Shown here piece by piece: positions 8,791 through 17,270 of a DNA stretch of 64,000 bases; the first letter of the stretch is position 1; the number at the start of each line of letters is the position of its first letter. Made by a program: the position numbers and the translations under genes. The notes under the pieces are model-generated. The model did no database searches. It was not told the origin of the DNA and worked only from the letters and a program-made list of their open reading frames with translations. This stretch comes from Ensifer sp. PDNC004 (GTDB lineage Bacteria > Pseudomonadota > Alphaproteobacteria > Rhizobiales > Rhizobiaceae), in the NCBI RefSeq assembly GCF_016919405.1, contig NZ_CP070353.1, positions 744,001-808,000 on the forward strand, in the 5' to 3' direction.

Positions 8791-8836
8791 CCGGCTGATC
8801 GGCGCGATCAGGCAAGCACAGAGACTGGAGGCGAGG

Positions 8837-9622
8837 GTGCGGCAGCAAGCTCTGACAGGTGCATTCCTGCTCGCCCTCCTGGCTGGCAAGACGTCTGCTG
8901 GTGAGCCGTCGCTGGCGGAAAAGCTCAATCTGCTGGCAGCAAGTTACCCGGATGCCATCGAGCGCATCGACGGCAACGCCTTGATCCTTGGGGATGGCGG
9001 GCCGCCGATCGTCATCGACGACGGCCGAACGAAAAGCCATGCCGAGAAACTCGCTGCGGGGGACGTCGAGGACAGCCTGTCACAAGTCTATCCGATCGGT
9101 GCCTGTGCGACGCCGCCAGCGGTCGATTTCGACCCGGGGCGCATACGCAGCGAAGCGCTTCTGAAACGGCTTTATGGCGGCAGCGCTACAACCGTCCGGC
9201 AGGATCTCGTCGGCGTGGACTGGTTCGGCGAGCGGCTGCAGGTAACGAGGAAGCACGGGATGGCGGCGGCGCTGAAGGCTGTTGCCGCGGACCTTTCGCG
9301 ACAAGCCGAACTCAGGCGCTATCTCAGCCCGAGTGCCGGCACCTTCAACTGGCGGCCGATTGCCGGCACCGCGACGCTGTCGGTCCACAGTTTCGGTGCG
9401 GCCATCGATATCAACACGCGCTTTGCCGACTATTGGCGCTGGGCCGGAAAGGCCCGCGGCGGCTATCGCAACCGCTACCCGCTGGGCATCGTTCAAGCCT
9501 TCGAAAAGCGCGGCTTCATCTGGGGCGGCCGTTGGTATCACTTCGATACGATGCATTTCGAATACCGGCCGGAGATGATCGCAATCGCTCGCGCCGCAGG
9601 CGCCGATGCGTGTCACCAGTAG
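8837..9622 (+). CDS. M15-family (VanY-like) D-alanyl-D-alanine carboxypeptidase, exported
   Basis: A 261-residue predicted periplasmic zinc peptidase. The GTG at 8837 has GGAGG 6 bases upstream and starts a signal peptide (LTGAFLLALLAG...TSAG). Zinc ligands are visible as HSFGAAIDIN (HxxxxxxD) at about residue 184 and HFDTMHFEY near 234, the M15 arrangement. Such enzymes trim the terminal D-alanine from peptidoglycan stem peptides. The family usually shows SxHxxGxAxD; here the serine and histidine are adjacent in the variant SVHSFGAAID. It is the last gene of the plus-strand run and is convergent with the GGDEF gene. Confidence 0.85.
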   Translation: MRQQALTGAFLLALLAGKTSAGEPSLAEKLNLLAASYPDAIERIDGNALILGDGGPPIVIDDGRTKSHAEKLAAGDVEDSLSQVYPIGACATPPAVDFDPGRIRSEALLKRLYGGSATTVRQDLVGVDWFGERLQVTRKHGMAAALKAVAADLSRQAELRRYLSPSAGTFNWRPIAGTATLSVHSFGAAIDINTRFADYWRWAGKARGGYRNRYPLGIVQAFEKRGFIWGGRWYHFDTMHFEYRPEMIAIARAAGADACHQ

Positions 9623-9652
9623 TCTCAGCGGGAAACGGACTCGCGGGCCATG

Positions 9653-9681
9653 AAACGCAAAAGGCGCCCGTGGAGGGCGCC
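9653..9681 (-). terminator. Hairpin terminator for the GGDEF gene
   Basis: GGCGCCC (9663-9669) pairs perfectly with GGGCGCC (9675-9681) around a 5-base loop. On the minus strand the stem is followed by TTTTGCGTTTC, a modest T tract, so it most likely ends the GGDEF transcript whose stop is at 9718. Confidence 0.6.
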
Positions 9682-9717
9682 CATTGTCAGTTTGGTCGAC
9701 GAGGGCGTTGCCGCTTC

Positions 9718-10788
9718 TCAGCGGCGATAGATCAGCCAATTGCGGCCGGATTCCTTGCGCATGCCGTCTTCGAAGAGAACCGTCTTGTTACGGCCCGCGT
9801 TCTTGGCCGAATAGAGCGCGATGTCCGCCTTGTTGTAGAGGTCGACCGGGTCTTCGGCGGCGGTCGCCATGCAGACGCCAACGGACAGCGTGATCGGGCC
9901 GTAATTGACGCCGGTCTTGGAATTGCGGAAGGGCGTCGCGGCCAACACGGTGCGGATGCGGTCGGCAATCTGAAGGCACTCTTCCTGGCTGCTGTCGCCG
10001 AGGATGATGGCGAATTCCTCGCCGCCGGTGCGCGCGACGAAAGCCTCGCGGCGCAGATTGGCGCGTAGCACGCCGCCGACGGTCGCCAGGATCTTGTCGC
10101 CAACCGGATGGCCGAAGGTGTCGTTGACCTTCTTGAAGTGGTCGATGTCGGCAACGAGCAGGCCGGTGAAGTTTCTCAGGTGCTCGTTGTTGTAGACAGC
10201 CGCCAGATTGTCGTCGAAGGCACGGCGGTTGGCGAGCCGCGTCAGCGAATCGGTGTTGGCGATGCGCTTGTACTCGTCGAGTTCCTGCCGGATGACCTCC
10301 ATCTCGAAGGACTTCTGCACGACGGTCTCGACGCGTTCCTTGCCCTGGCTCATCGTCTCGGCCGTCGCATCGGTCAGAATGCCGATCGCGTGGCGCAGGA
10401 TATCGGCGCTCGATGCGCTCTTGCTGACGATGTTGACATAGGCTTCGTCGAGAACCTTGTTGTAGTTCTCGAGTGCGTATTGCTCGTCGCGCAACAGGGT
10501 CACGAGTTCGGCAAGCTTGGCGGCAAGCGTGGTGTGGGCGCGCTCGATGCCGGTGGAGCGATGGATGTGGCTGAAATACTGCGCACCGATCGCGTCCAGT
10601 TCCTCCTGGGTCGCGCGGCTGCCGAGTGCGGCCAGTTCCTTCGACAATTGCGGATTGGAGCCGAGATAGGCTTCGTAATAAAGCTCGTAATTGCGGGGGA
10701 TGGGCGCCACGCCCATCATGCGCATCGCATGGGTTACCTGCGCTGCGATATCGGGCGTCTGAGCCTTGCCCGAGCTTGCCGTTTGCAT
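9718..10788 (-). CDS. Soluble GGDEF-domain diguanylate cyclase
   Basis: A 356-residue cytoplasmic protein. The N-terminal 180 residues are helical and unassigned (VTHAMRMMGVAPIPRNYELYY is a recognisable opening in rhizobial homologs); the C-terminal 170 form a GGDEF domain with DSLTRLANRRAFDD, the metal-binding ADIDHFKKVNDTFGH, and active-site TGGEEF. It should make cyclic di-GMP. The product-inhibition I-site (RxxD five residues before the active loop) reads RREA, so the aspartate is missing. The ATG at 10788 is preferred because AGGGGG precedes it; an upstream ATG at 10842 is poorly supported. Confidence 0.9.
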   Translation of the reverse strand: MQTASSGKAQTPDIAAQVTHAMRMMGVAPIPRNYELYYEAYLGSNPQLSKELAALGSRATQEELDAIGAQYFSHIHRSTGIERAHTTLAAKLAELVTLLRDEQYALENYNKVLDEAYVNIVSKSASSADILRHAIGILTDATAETMSQGKERVETVVQKSFEMEVIRQELDEYKRIANTDSLTRLANRRAFDDNLAAVYNNEHLRNFTGLLVADIDHFKKVNDTFGHPVGDKILATVGGVLRANLRREAFVARTGGEEFAIILGDSSQEECLQIADRIRTVLAATPFRNSKTGVNYGPITLSVGVCMATAAEDPVDLYNKADIALYSAKNAGRNKTVLFEDGMRKESGRNWLIYRR

Positions 10789-10941
10789 GTGCAAACCCCC
10801 TAATATGAAACGCTGCTTATCGGTCATTATTTTTAGGGGCAAATGATTTGCGAAGTCTTAATATTTGCCGCCGTCGCGCCGCCGCATCGTGACCGATCGC
10901 GGCAGGTTTTGCCGATCGACAGTGCGTTCGCGACATCAAGG

Positions 10942-10966
10942 CCACGGCGCCGCGGAGGCGCCGTGG
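10942..10966. terminator. Perfect hairpin downstream of fumC
   Basis: CCACGGCGCC (10942-10951) pairs with GGCGCCGTGG (10957-10966) around the loop GCGGA. It lies 15 bases past the fumC stop. No T run follows on either strand, so it may be a stability element or a weak terminator. Confidence 0.5.
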
Positions 10967-10980
10967 TGTATCAAAATGGA

Positions 10981-12372
10981 TCAGGCCGGGCTGATCATCG
11001 TTTCCGGACGAACGACGGCGTCGAACTCTTCGTTCGTCACATAGCCGCCGCCGACCGCTTCTTCGCGCAGCGTCGTGCCGTTCTTGTGCGCGGTCTTGGC
11101 GATTTTGGCGGCGTTGTCGTAGCCGATCTTCGGAGCGAGCGCCGTCACCAGCATCAGCGAGCGGTCGAGCGCTGCCTTGATGTTGTCTTCGCGGGCCTCG
11201 ATGCCGACGACGCAATTGTCGGTGAAAGACACGGCCGCATCGGCGAGCAACTGAACCGACTGCAGGAAGTTGTAGGCCATCAGCGGGTTGAAGACGTTGA
11301 GTTCGAAATGGCCCTGGCTGCCGGCGAAGGTCAGCGCGGCGTGGTTGCCGAAGACCTGGACGCAGACCTGGGTCAGCGCTTCGCACTGGGTCGGGTTGAC
11401 CTTGCCCGGCATGATCGACGAGCCGGGCTCGTTTTCGGGCAGCGACAATTCGCCAAGGCCCGAGCGCGGGCCGGAGCCGAGGAAACGGATGTCGTTGGCG
11501 ATCTTGAAGAGCGCTGCGGCCGTCGCGTTGATCGCGCCGTGGCTGAAGACCATGGAATCATGGGCGGCGAGCGCTTCGAACTTGTTCGGCGCGGTCGTGA
11601 AGGCGATGCCGGTGATCTTGGCGATCTCTTCGGCGACCTTTTCGGCAAAGCCGACAGGTGCATTGAGGCCGGTACCGACGGCCGTGCCGCCCTGCGCGAG
11701 TTCGCAAAGGCCCGGCAGGGTCATTTCGATGCGCTTGATCGAGGAGGCGACCTGGGCTGCGTAGCCGGAGAATTCCTGGCCCAGCGTCAGCGGCGTTGCA
11801 TCCTGGGTGTGGGTGCGGCCGATCTTGATGATGTGGTCGAATGCCTTCACCTTGGCTTCGAGCGCCTTGTGCAGGTGCTTCAGCGCCGGCAGCAGGTCAT
11901 GGATGACGCGCTCGGCGCAGGCGATGTGCATCGCCGTCGGATAGGTGTCGTTCGACGACTGGCTCATGTTGACGTGGTCGTTCGGATGCACCGGCTTCTT
12001 CGAGCCCATGACGCCGCCCATGAGTTCGATGGCGCGGTTCGAGATGACCTCGTTGGCGTTCATGTTCGACTGGGTGCCGGAGCCGGTCTGCCAGACGACG
12101 AGCGGGAAATGGTCGTTGAGCTTGCCGTCGATCACTTCCTGCGAAGCCTTGACGATCGCATCGGCTACGGTCGAGTCGAGGCGGCCGAGTGCCTGGTTGG
12201 TGCGGGCGGCCGCCTGCTTGACGATGCCGAGCGCCCGGACGATCGAAGCCGGCTGCTTTTCCCAACCGATCTTGAAGTTGCCGAGCGAACGCTGGGCCTG
12301 AGCGCCCCAATAGCGGTCGTTCGCCACTTCGATGGGGCCGAACGTATCTGTTTCCGTGCGCGTCGATGTCAT
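10981..12372 (-). CDS. fumC: Class II fumarate hydratase (fumarase C)
   Basis: Interconverts fumarate and L-malate in the TCA cycle; iron-free, homotetrameric. The 463-residue length is standard, the N terminus [20 protein letters not shown] is typical, and the superfamily signature [11 protein letters not shown] is at about residue 315. Catalytic-site elements [10 protein letters not shown] (near 100) and [11 protein letters not shown] (near 140) are intact. The ATG at 12372 was chosen over a longer reading from 12654 since it matches the known N terminus and has an AGG 8 bases upstream. It stands alone as a monocistronic minus-strand gene, divergent from the L,D-transpeptidase unit. Confidence 0.97.
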   Translation of the reverse strand: MTSTRTETDTFGPIEVANDRYWGAQAQRSLGNFKIGWEKQPASIVRALGIVKQAAARTNQALGRLDSTVADAIVKASQEVIDGKLNDHFPLVVWQTGSGTQSNMNANEVISNRAIELMGGVMGSKKPVHPNDHVNMSQSSNDTYPTAMHIACAERVIHDLLPALKHLHKALEAKVKAFDHIIKIGRTHTQDATPLTLGQEFSGYAAQVASSIKRIEMTLPGLCELAQGGTAVGTGLNAPVGFAEKVAEEIAKITGIAFTTAPNKFEALAAHDSMVFSHGAINATAAALFKIANDIRFLGSGPRSGLGELSLPENEPGSSIMPGKVNPTQCEALTQVCVQVFGNHAALTFAGSQGHFELNVFNPLMAYNFLQSVQLLADAAVSFTDNCVVGIEAREDNIKAALDRSLMLVTALAPKIGYDNAAKIAKTAHKNGTTLREEAVGGGYVTNEEFDAVVRPETMISPA

Positions 12373-12751
12373 CGTGATACCTGCCTTGATCATGCGGTTC
12401 ATGAAGCCTGGGCGAGGGGCCGTGTGGCGGATCTCTCCAGGGTGCCGGGCCTCTCTCTGCCCCGACGGCCGGAGCTTGTAAAGGGGCGGGCCCGGGCTGG
12501 CTATGCTACAATCGTTTGAAACCCCACGGGCGTGGCGGGTCCACGCTGCGCCACCGTGATTCGGTCTTTGCCGGGCCTCCGGCAGCGTTGTGATGTTTCG
12601 GTCACAGACGCCATCTTCTTTTCCGGCGACGATCGCCTGCCGCTGCCGGCGCAAGCGCGCATGCCGAAATAAAATCCATTGGGATCAAATTTTTATCGCT
12701 CTCCCTACGTCTTTAAAATGAGGCGTTCGGGAGCTTTTGACAGGAGGTCCG
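12373..12751. other. Intergenic region between divergent fumC and the L,D-transpeptidase unit
   Basis: About 380 bases without a supported gene. The left part, next to fumC, is GC-rich. The interval 12670-12720 is markedly AT-rich and would suit the promoter of the downstream small ORF/transpeptidase unit. No operator or riboswitch was recognised. Confidence 0.4.
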
Positions 12752-12886
12752 ATGGCGATCAGTGCCGGCGCGTTTCCTTTTCATTCACCATCCTTTTCTA
12801 TAACTTTTAGCGCACGAGGGCGTGGCGAGAATCTGGCTTCAGCCGAATTCGGCGACAACGCGATACGGGGACGTAGTTTCATATGA
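12752..12886 (+). CDS. Small upstream ORF translationally coupled to the L,D-transpeptidase
   Basis: A 44-codon ORF starting MAISAGAFPFHSPSFS and ending GRSFI. It has one of the strongest ribosome sites in the window (AGGAGG, 5 bases before ATG), and its TGA overlaps the ATG of the next gene as ATGA (12883-12886). The transpeptidase itself has only a poorly spaced GGGGA. The arrangement suggests the short ORF loads ribosomes that reinitiate on the downstream gene. The peptide is rich in Ser, Ala, Gly and Phe, has no clear signal or membrane segment, and matches nothing I know; it may act only in cis. Whether it is conserved is untested. Confidence 0.55.
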   Translation: MAISAGAFPFHSPSFSITFSARGRGENLASAEFGDNAIRGRSFI

Positions 12887-14775
12887 GAGTTCTTAAGACG
12901 GCAGCGATCGTAGCGCTCATGAGCGGCTGTGCGATCGCGACCATGGACGCGCGGCCGGCTTCGGCCTTCACACTTGGCGATTTCATCCGGGCAGGCCGGA
13001 AGAAGCCGGAAACACAGCAGGCCCCGACCAACGAGGCGCTTCCCGGCGTCGGGGCGATGGTCGATCCGCAGCAGCAGGCGGCCAAACCGCTGCCGAAAAT
13101 CACCGGCCCGAAATACTATACCTACAAGGCCGAGCCGCTGCGCCGGATCGCAACCGACAAGCTGCTCGATCCCTTGGTTACCGGTTCCGTGCGCAACGAC
13201 GCGCTGCCGCCGATGCTGCGTACGCCGCTGGCCGATGCGCGCCAGTTCCTTCCCAGCATCAACGTGCGTGCCTCGGGCGATGTCGCAAAGGCGGTCGAAG
13301 CCCACTACGGCGCCCGCATGGACTACATCTGGATCGGCGCTGAAGGCGTCAATGCCAAGGCGAAGGCGGCGGTTGCCGTTCTTGCCGACGCCGCCAAGGT
13401 CGGCCTCGATCCCCAGGATTATGCCGTCAGCGTGCCCTCCGACACTTTCGACCGCGGCGACATGATCGCCCGCGAAAAGGAGCTGGTGCAGTTCGAGATC
13501 GCGCTTTCGGCCGCGACGCTCAGCTACGCGCAGGACACCGTGCGCGGCCGCATCGATCCGAACAAGATCTCCGGCTACCACGACTTCAAGCGCAAGACGG
13601 TGGAGCTGCTGCCGCTTCTCGACAAGATGTCGGCAAGCAGCGACGTTGCCACGTTGTTGAATGAGCAGAGCCCGAAGAGCGCGCAGTTTGCGGCTCTTTC
13701 CGCGGAACTCGCAAAACTGCGCGCCGAACAGGGTGTCGAGCAACGCGTCGAGATTGCGCCCGGCACGCTGCTGAAGCCGGGCCAGAGCAATCCCGAACTC
13801 GCAAACATCATCGCGGGTATCCGGCTCAAGGGTTCGGAAAAGCTGAAGACCGACCACGCTACGGTTCTTGCCGCCTACCAGGGCACACCGGACTATACGC
13901 CGGAACTGGTCACGGTGGTCGAGGCGTTCCAGCAGGAGCACGGGCTCAAGGCCGACGGTGTTGTCGGCCAGGCGTCGCTTCGCATCCTGACCGGCGGCGA
14001 CACGGTCGCGGCCAAGATCAACAAGCTCGAGATCGCCATGGAGCAGGCGCGCTGGCTGCCGGATGGTCTCGGCGACCGCTACGTCTTCATCAACCAGCCG
14101 GCCTTTACCGCCACCTACGCCGACCAGGGTGCCGAGCAGTTCTCCATGCGCGTCGTCGTCGGCTCCAAGGCGAACCAGACCTACTTCTTCCAGGACGAGA
14201 TCCAGACGGTCGAGGTCAATCCCTACTGGGGCGTGCCGCAGTCGATCATCGTCAACGAGATGCTGCCTAAGCTTAGGAGCGACCCGAACTATCTCGATCG
14301 CATGGGCTACCAGGTCGAAGTCGGTGGCCGCCCCGTCCCGTCCGCATCGGTCAACTGGAACGGCTCGACCGCATCGGTTGCCGTGCGTCAGCCGCCGAGC
14401 AGCGACAATGCGCTTGGCGAGTTGAAGATCCTGTTCCCCAACAGCCACGCGATCTACATGCACGACACACCGTCGAAGAGCTTCTTCAAGCGTGACAACC
14501 GCGCGCTCAGCCACGGCTGCGTGCGGCTTGCCGATCCGCGCCTGATGGCGGCAGCCGTGCTCGGCACGAGCGTTGACGATGTCGGCAAGGAAATCGCCGG
14601 CGGCCGCAACAAGGCGCTGCAGGTTCCGGTGAAGGTTCCGGTCTACGTTGCCTACTTCACGGCTTGGCCGAACAAGGACGGCGTGGTCGAGTACTTCAAC
14701 GACGTCTACGACCGCGACATGTACATGAACCGGGCCTTCGACGCGACGCGCGGCGCGCGCCGGGCGGAAGGATAA
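12883..14775 (+). CDS. L,D-transpeptidase (YkuD) with peptidoglycan-binding domain, exported
   Basis: A 630-residue envelope enzyme of the YcbB-like class, making 3-3 peptidoglycan cross-links or anchoring proteins. A signal peptide covers about residues 1-28 (ending RPASA), a long N-terminal substrate-scaffold region follows, a PG_binding_1 repeat is at about 335-370 (VEAFQQEHGLKADGVVGQAS), and the YkuD catalytic domain lies at about 390-560 with the histidine in IYMHDTPSK and nucleophile cysteine in SHGCVRL near 545. All catalytic residues are present. Length fits the large two-domain LD-transpeptidases. The start overlaps the stop of a 44-codon ORF. A strong bidirectional terminator follows the stop directly. 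Confidence 0.93.
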   Translation: MRVLKTAAIVALMSGCAIATMDARPASAFTLGDFIRAGRKKPETQQAPTNEALPGVGAMVDPQQQAAKPLPKITGPKYYTYKAEPLRRIATDKLLDPLVTGSVRNDALPPMLRTPLADARQFLPSINVRASGDVAKAVEAHYGARMDYIWIGAEGVNAKAKAAVAVLADAAKVGLDPQDYAVSVPSDTFDRGDMIAREKELVQFEIALSAATLSYAQDTVRGRIDPNKISGYHDFKRKTVELLPLLDKMSASSDVATLLNEQSPKSAQFAALSAELAKLRAEQGVEQRVEIAPGTLLKPGQSNPELANIIAGIRLKGSEKLKTDHATVLAAYQGTPDYTPELVTVVEAFQQEHGLKADGVVGQASLRILTGGDTVAAKINKLEIAMEQARWLPDGLGDRYVFINQPAFTATYADQGAEQFSMRVVVGSKANQTYFFQDEIQTVEVNPYWGVPQSIIVNEMLPKLRSDPNYLDRMGYQVEVGGRPVPSASVNWNGSTASVAVRQPPSSDNALGELKILFPNSHAIYMHDTPSKSFFKRDNRALSHGCVRLADPRLMAAAVLGTSVDDVGKEIAGGRNKALQVPVKVPVYVAYFTAWPNKDGVVEYFNDVYDRDMYMNRAFDATRGARRAEG

Positions 14776-14780
14776 GCAAG

Positions 14781-14807
14781 AAAAAGGCCGCTTCGAGCGG
14801 CCTTTTT
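14781..14807. terminator. Bidirectional Rho-independent terminator
   Basis: AAAAAGGCCGC (14781-14791) pairs perfectly with GCGGCCTTTTT (14797-14807) around TTCGA. A-tract and T-tract flanks make it work for both the transpeptidase (stop 14775) and the convergent gph gene (stop 14816). Confidence 0.92.
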
Positions 14808-14815
14808 CTTATCTG

Positions 14816-15490
14816 CTATTTGGAAAACAATCCCGAGACCAGATCTGGAGTCAGCTCGTCGAAGTGGCTGATGACGACGGTAGGGTCGAGGCTTTCGACC
14901 GGAACATCGGAGTAGCCGAAGGGAACCGCGATCGAGGGCACGGACGCATTGCGGGCGACGAGGAAGTCGTTGAGGCTGTCGCCGACCATCACGGTGCGGG
15001 TCGCCAGGCCCCCGGCATTGGAAACCGTGCGCAGCAGGTGGGCGGCATTCGGCTTGCGAACTTCGAAGGTGTCGCCACCGGAAATCGCGGCGAAGCGCTC
15101 GATCAGGCCGAGCCGTTCGAGCAGGCGCGTGGCGAGCTTTTCCGGCTTGTTGGTGCAGACGGCGAGCTTGAAGCCGGCACCGGACAGGCGGTCGAGCGCG
15201 TCGACGAGACCTGGATAGGGCAGCGAATCGCCCGGCATCGAGCCATGGTAGAAATCGACGAATTCCTTCAGCTGCCATTCCAGCACGTCTTCGGAGAGCG
15301 GCTTTTGCCGCATCGCGAAGGTGCGCTCGATCATAGCGCGGGCACCGTGGCCGACGAGATGGGTAAGGTCGCCGTAGGTAACCGGCTCGACGCCGGCCTG
15401 GGTAACCGCATGGTTGAGGCTGGCGACCAGGTCTGGCGCCGTGTCGACGAGCGTTCCGTCGAGATCGAAAACGACAATGGGAGAAGACAA
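14816..15490 (-). CDS. gph: Phosphoglycolate phosphatase (HAD superfamily)
   Basis: Removes phosphate from 2-phosphoglycolate, a by-product of DNA-end repair and of oxygenase activity. HAD motifs are all visible: FDLDGTLVDTAPD (nucleophile Asp) at the N terminus, CTNKPEKLA (motif II), the lysine in VRKPNAAHLL (motif III) and GDSLNDFLVA (motif IV). The TTG at 15490 gives 224 residues beginning just before motif I, as in homologs, with GAGG 8 bases upstream; the in-frame ATG at 15643 adds 51 basic residues unlike the family. It is convergent with the transpeptidase and divergent from rpiA. Confidence 0.9.
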   Translation of the reverse strand: MSSPIVVFDLDGTLVDTAPDLVASLNHAVTQAGVEPVTYGDLTHLVGHGARAMIERTFAMRQKPLSEDVLEWQLKEFVDFYHGSMPGDSLPYPGLVDALDRLSGAGFKLAVCTNKPEKLATRLLERLGLIERFAAISGGDTFEVRKPNAAHLLRTVSNAGGLATRTVMVGDSLNDFLVARNASVPSIAVPFGYSDVPVESLDPTVVISHFDELTPDLVSGLFSK

Positions 15491-15715
15491 GGAGAAAACC
15501 TCTTGGCGCTGAAAACCGTTGTTGATCGGGTAGGCGAACTCATCGGCGATTGCAATGGCAAGCGGGCGCGGCAAAGCACGCGGAATCCTGAGTGCTGATT
15601 TCATTTTGACTTTTGTTTGCGCCGTGGGGCGTGTAAGTGTCACAGCGGAAAAACGGGCGGCCGTTCGCTGATTGCGGCCTGCTGCCCGTGCGAATCACAA
15701 GGGAGCGACCGGCGC

Positions 15716-16411
15716 ATGGACGCCCGCGAAATGAAGATCAAAGCCGCGGCCGCGGCGCTGGAATATGTCGAAGACGGCATGCGTCTCGGCATTGGCACGG
15801 GTTCCACGGCCGAGGAGTTTGTGCGGCTCCTGGCCGAGAAGGTCGCAGCGGGCTTTCGCATCGAAGGCGTTCCCACATCGGAGCGCACGGCGCGGCTCTG
15901 CCTCGAACTCGGTGTTTCGCTGAAGTCGCTCGACGAACTGCCGGAACTGGATCTGACGATCGACGGCGCCGACGAGGTCGATGGCCAGTTGCGGCTGATC
16001 AAGGGCGGCGGCGGCGCGCTGCTGCGCGAAAAGATCGTTGCGGCTGCGTCGAAGCGCATGATCGTGATTGCCGACGAGACGAAGGTGGTCGACGTTCTCG
16101 GCGCCTTCAAGCTGCCGATCGAGGTCAATCCCTTCGGTCAGGTGGCAACGCGGATCGCAGTCGAAAAGGTGGCTTCCCGCCTCGGACTTTCGGGCGAAAT
16201 CGCCGTGCGCCAGTCCCATGACGGCCCCTTCCTGACGGACGGTGGGCACCTCATTCTCGATGCATCTTTTGGCCGTATTCCTGATGCAGATGCGCTCGCG
16301 GGGGAGCTGAATGCCATTCCCGGCGTCGTCGAGCACGGGCTTTTCATCGGCATCGCTTCGCTGGCAATCATTGCCGGGCCGCAAGGGGCACGCACGCTGA
16401 CTGCGTCCTGA
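15716..16411 (+). CDS. rpiA: Ribose-5-phosphate isomerase A
   Basis: Interconverts ribose 5-phosphate and ribulose 5-phosphate in the non-oxidative pentose phosphate pathway. The 231-residue length is standard. Substrate-binding GTGSTAEEF is near residue 28, the catalytic DGADEVD near 82, and [11 protein letters not shown] near 95. The ATG at 15716 ([12 protein letters not shown]) has GGGAG upstream. It begins a plus-strand series with the DUF2059 protein and gor, linking NADPH-yielding sugar metabolism to glutathione reduction; spacings of 119 and 191 bases and an internal terminator mean they need not be one operon. Confidence 0.96.
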   Translation: MDAREMKIKAAAAALEYVEDGMRLGIGTGSTAEEFVRLLAEKVAAGFRIEGVPTSERTARLCLELGVSLKSLDELPELDLTIDGADEVDGQLRLIKGGGGALLREKIVAAASKRMIVIADETKVVDVLGAFKLPIEVNPFGQVATRIAVEKVASRLGLSGEIAVRQSHDGPFLTDGGHLILDASFGRIPDADALAGELNAIPGVVEHGLFIGIASLAIIAGPQGARTLTAS

Positions 16412-16530
16412 GCCGGCCTCGCTGCCCCATGAGGGGCAGGAGCGGTGAAGACAACAGGTTTCCATACATGCGGGCCTGGCGGCGACAATCGCCCGGGCAG
16501 CATGCGACAAACACAGGAGCAAGGGTAAAA

Positions 16531-17079
16531 ATGAACAAACTCGCAGGTCTTGTCCGCACTTTCGCTGCCACCGCGGTTCTGCTGTCCGCGTCCGTTCCGG
16601 CGGTCAAGGCCCAGGACGTCTCCGAAGACCAGATCAAGGCGGCGCGCGCGACGATCGCTGCTCTTGGCGTAACCAACAGCTTCGACAACATCCTGCCGAA
16701 CCTGGCCGAGCGCCTGAAGAACACGCTGATCCAGGCATCGCCGAACCATCAGGAACTGATCACCGCGACCGTCGACGATAAGGCGCTCAGCCTTGCCGCC
16801 CGCCGCGCCGATCTCGAGAACGAAGCCGCGACGATCTACGCCAAGACCTTTTCGCTCGAAGAGCTGAACGCGATCACCGAGTTCTACAACTCGGCCGCCG
16901 GCAAGAAGCTCCTGAACGACGGCCCGATCGCCTCGCGCGAACTCCTGAAGGCTGCCGACATCTGGGCATCGGGCGTATCGCGCGACCTGACCCAGGAAGC
17001 CACCAAGTCGCTCGACGAGAAGGTCGGCTCCGCCCAGCCGGCAGCAGCCGAAGGCGCCGTTCAGGCGCCGGCCCAATAA
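16531..17079 (+). CDS. Exported DUF2059 protein
   Basis: A 182-residue protein with a cleavable signal peptide (residues 1 to about 24, ending VKAQ) followed by a helical DUF2059 domain; EELNAITEFYNSAAGKKLLN is the conserved helix pair of this family. The C terminus is a low-complexity Ala/Pro/Gln tail (PAAAEGAVQAPAQ). DUF2059 proteins are periplasmic with no established function. The ATG at 16531 follows AGGAGC. It lies between rpiA and gor and is closed by its own terminator. No cysteines or catalytic motif are apparent. Confidence 0.85.
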   Translation: MNKLAGLVRTFAATAVLLSASVPAVKAQDVSEDQIKAARATIAALGVTNSFDNILPNLAERLKNTLIQASPNHQELITATVDDKALSLAARRADLENEAATIYAKTFSLEELNAITEFYNSAAGKKLLNDGPIASRELLKAADIWASGVSRDLTQEATKSLDEKVGSAQPAAAEGAVQAPAQ

Positions 17080-17115
17080 GCTGTAGCGCTTAGCGCCTTC
17101 ATCACGTTTCGAGGA

Positions 17116-17142
17116 GCCCGGAGCGATCCGGGCTTTTCTTTT
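17116..17142 (+). terminator. Rho-independent terminator after the DUF2059 gene
   Basis: GCCCGGA (17116-17122) pairs with TCCGGGC (17127-17133) around GCGA and is followed by TTTTCTTTT. It separates the DUF2059 gene from gor. Confidence 0.85.
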
Positions 17143-17270
17143 GCCCGGAGGCTCCACTATATGTGCCTGCGACGCAGCCATCGGCTGCGTCCGGTTGCGT
17201 GTCGGCCAAGCATCGTTCGGCCCGCTTTTCAGATCGCCATTTCGGCCCGCTTGCTTTCAGGAGACTGCCC

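Noticed and set aside
10843..12519. Plus-strand open frame opposite fumC
   Set aside because: fumC is full length with all active-site motifs; the opposite frame is Arg/Asp-rich antisense composition.
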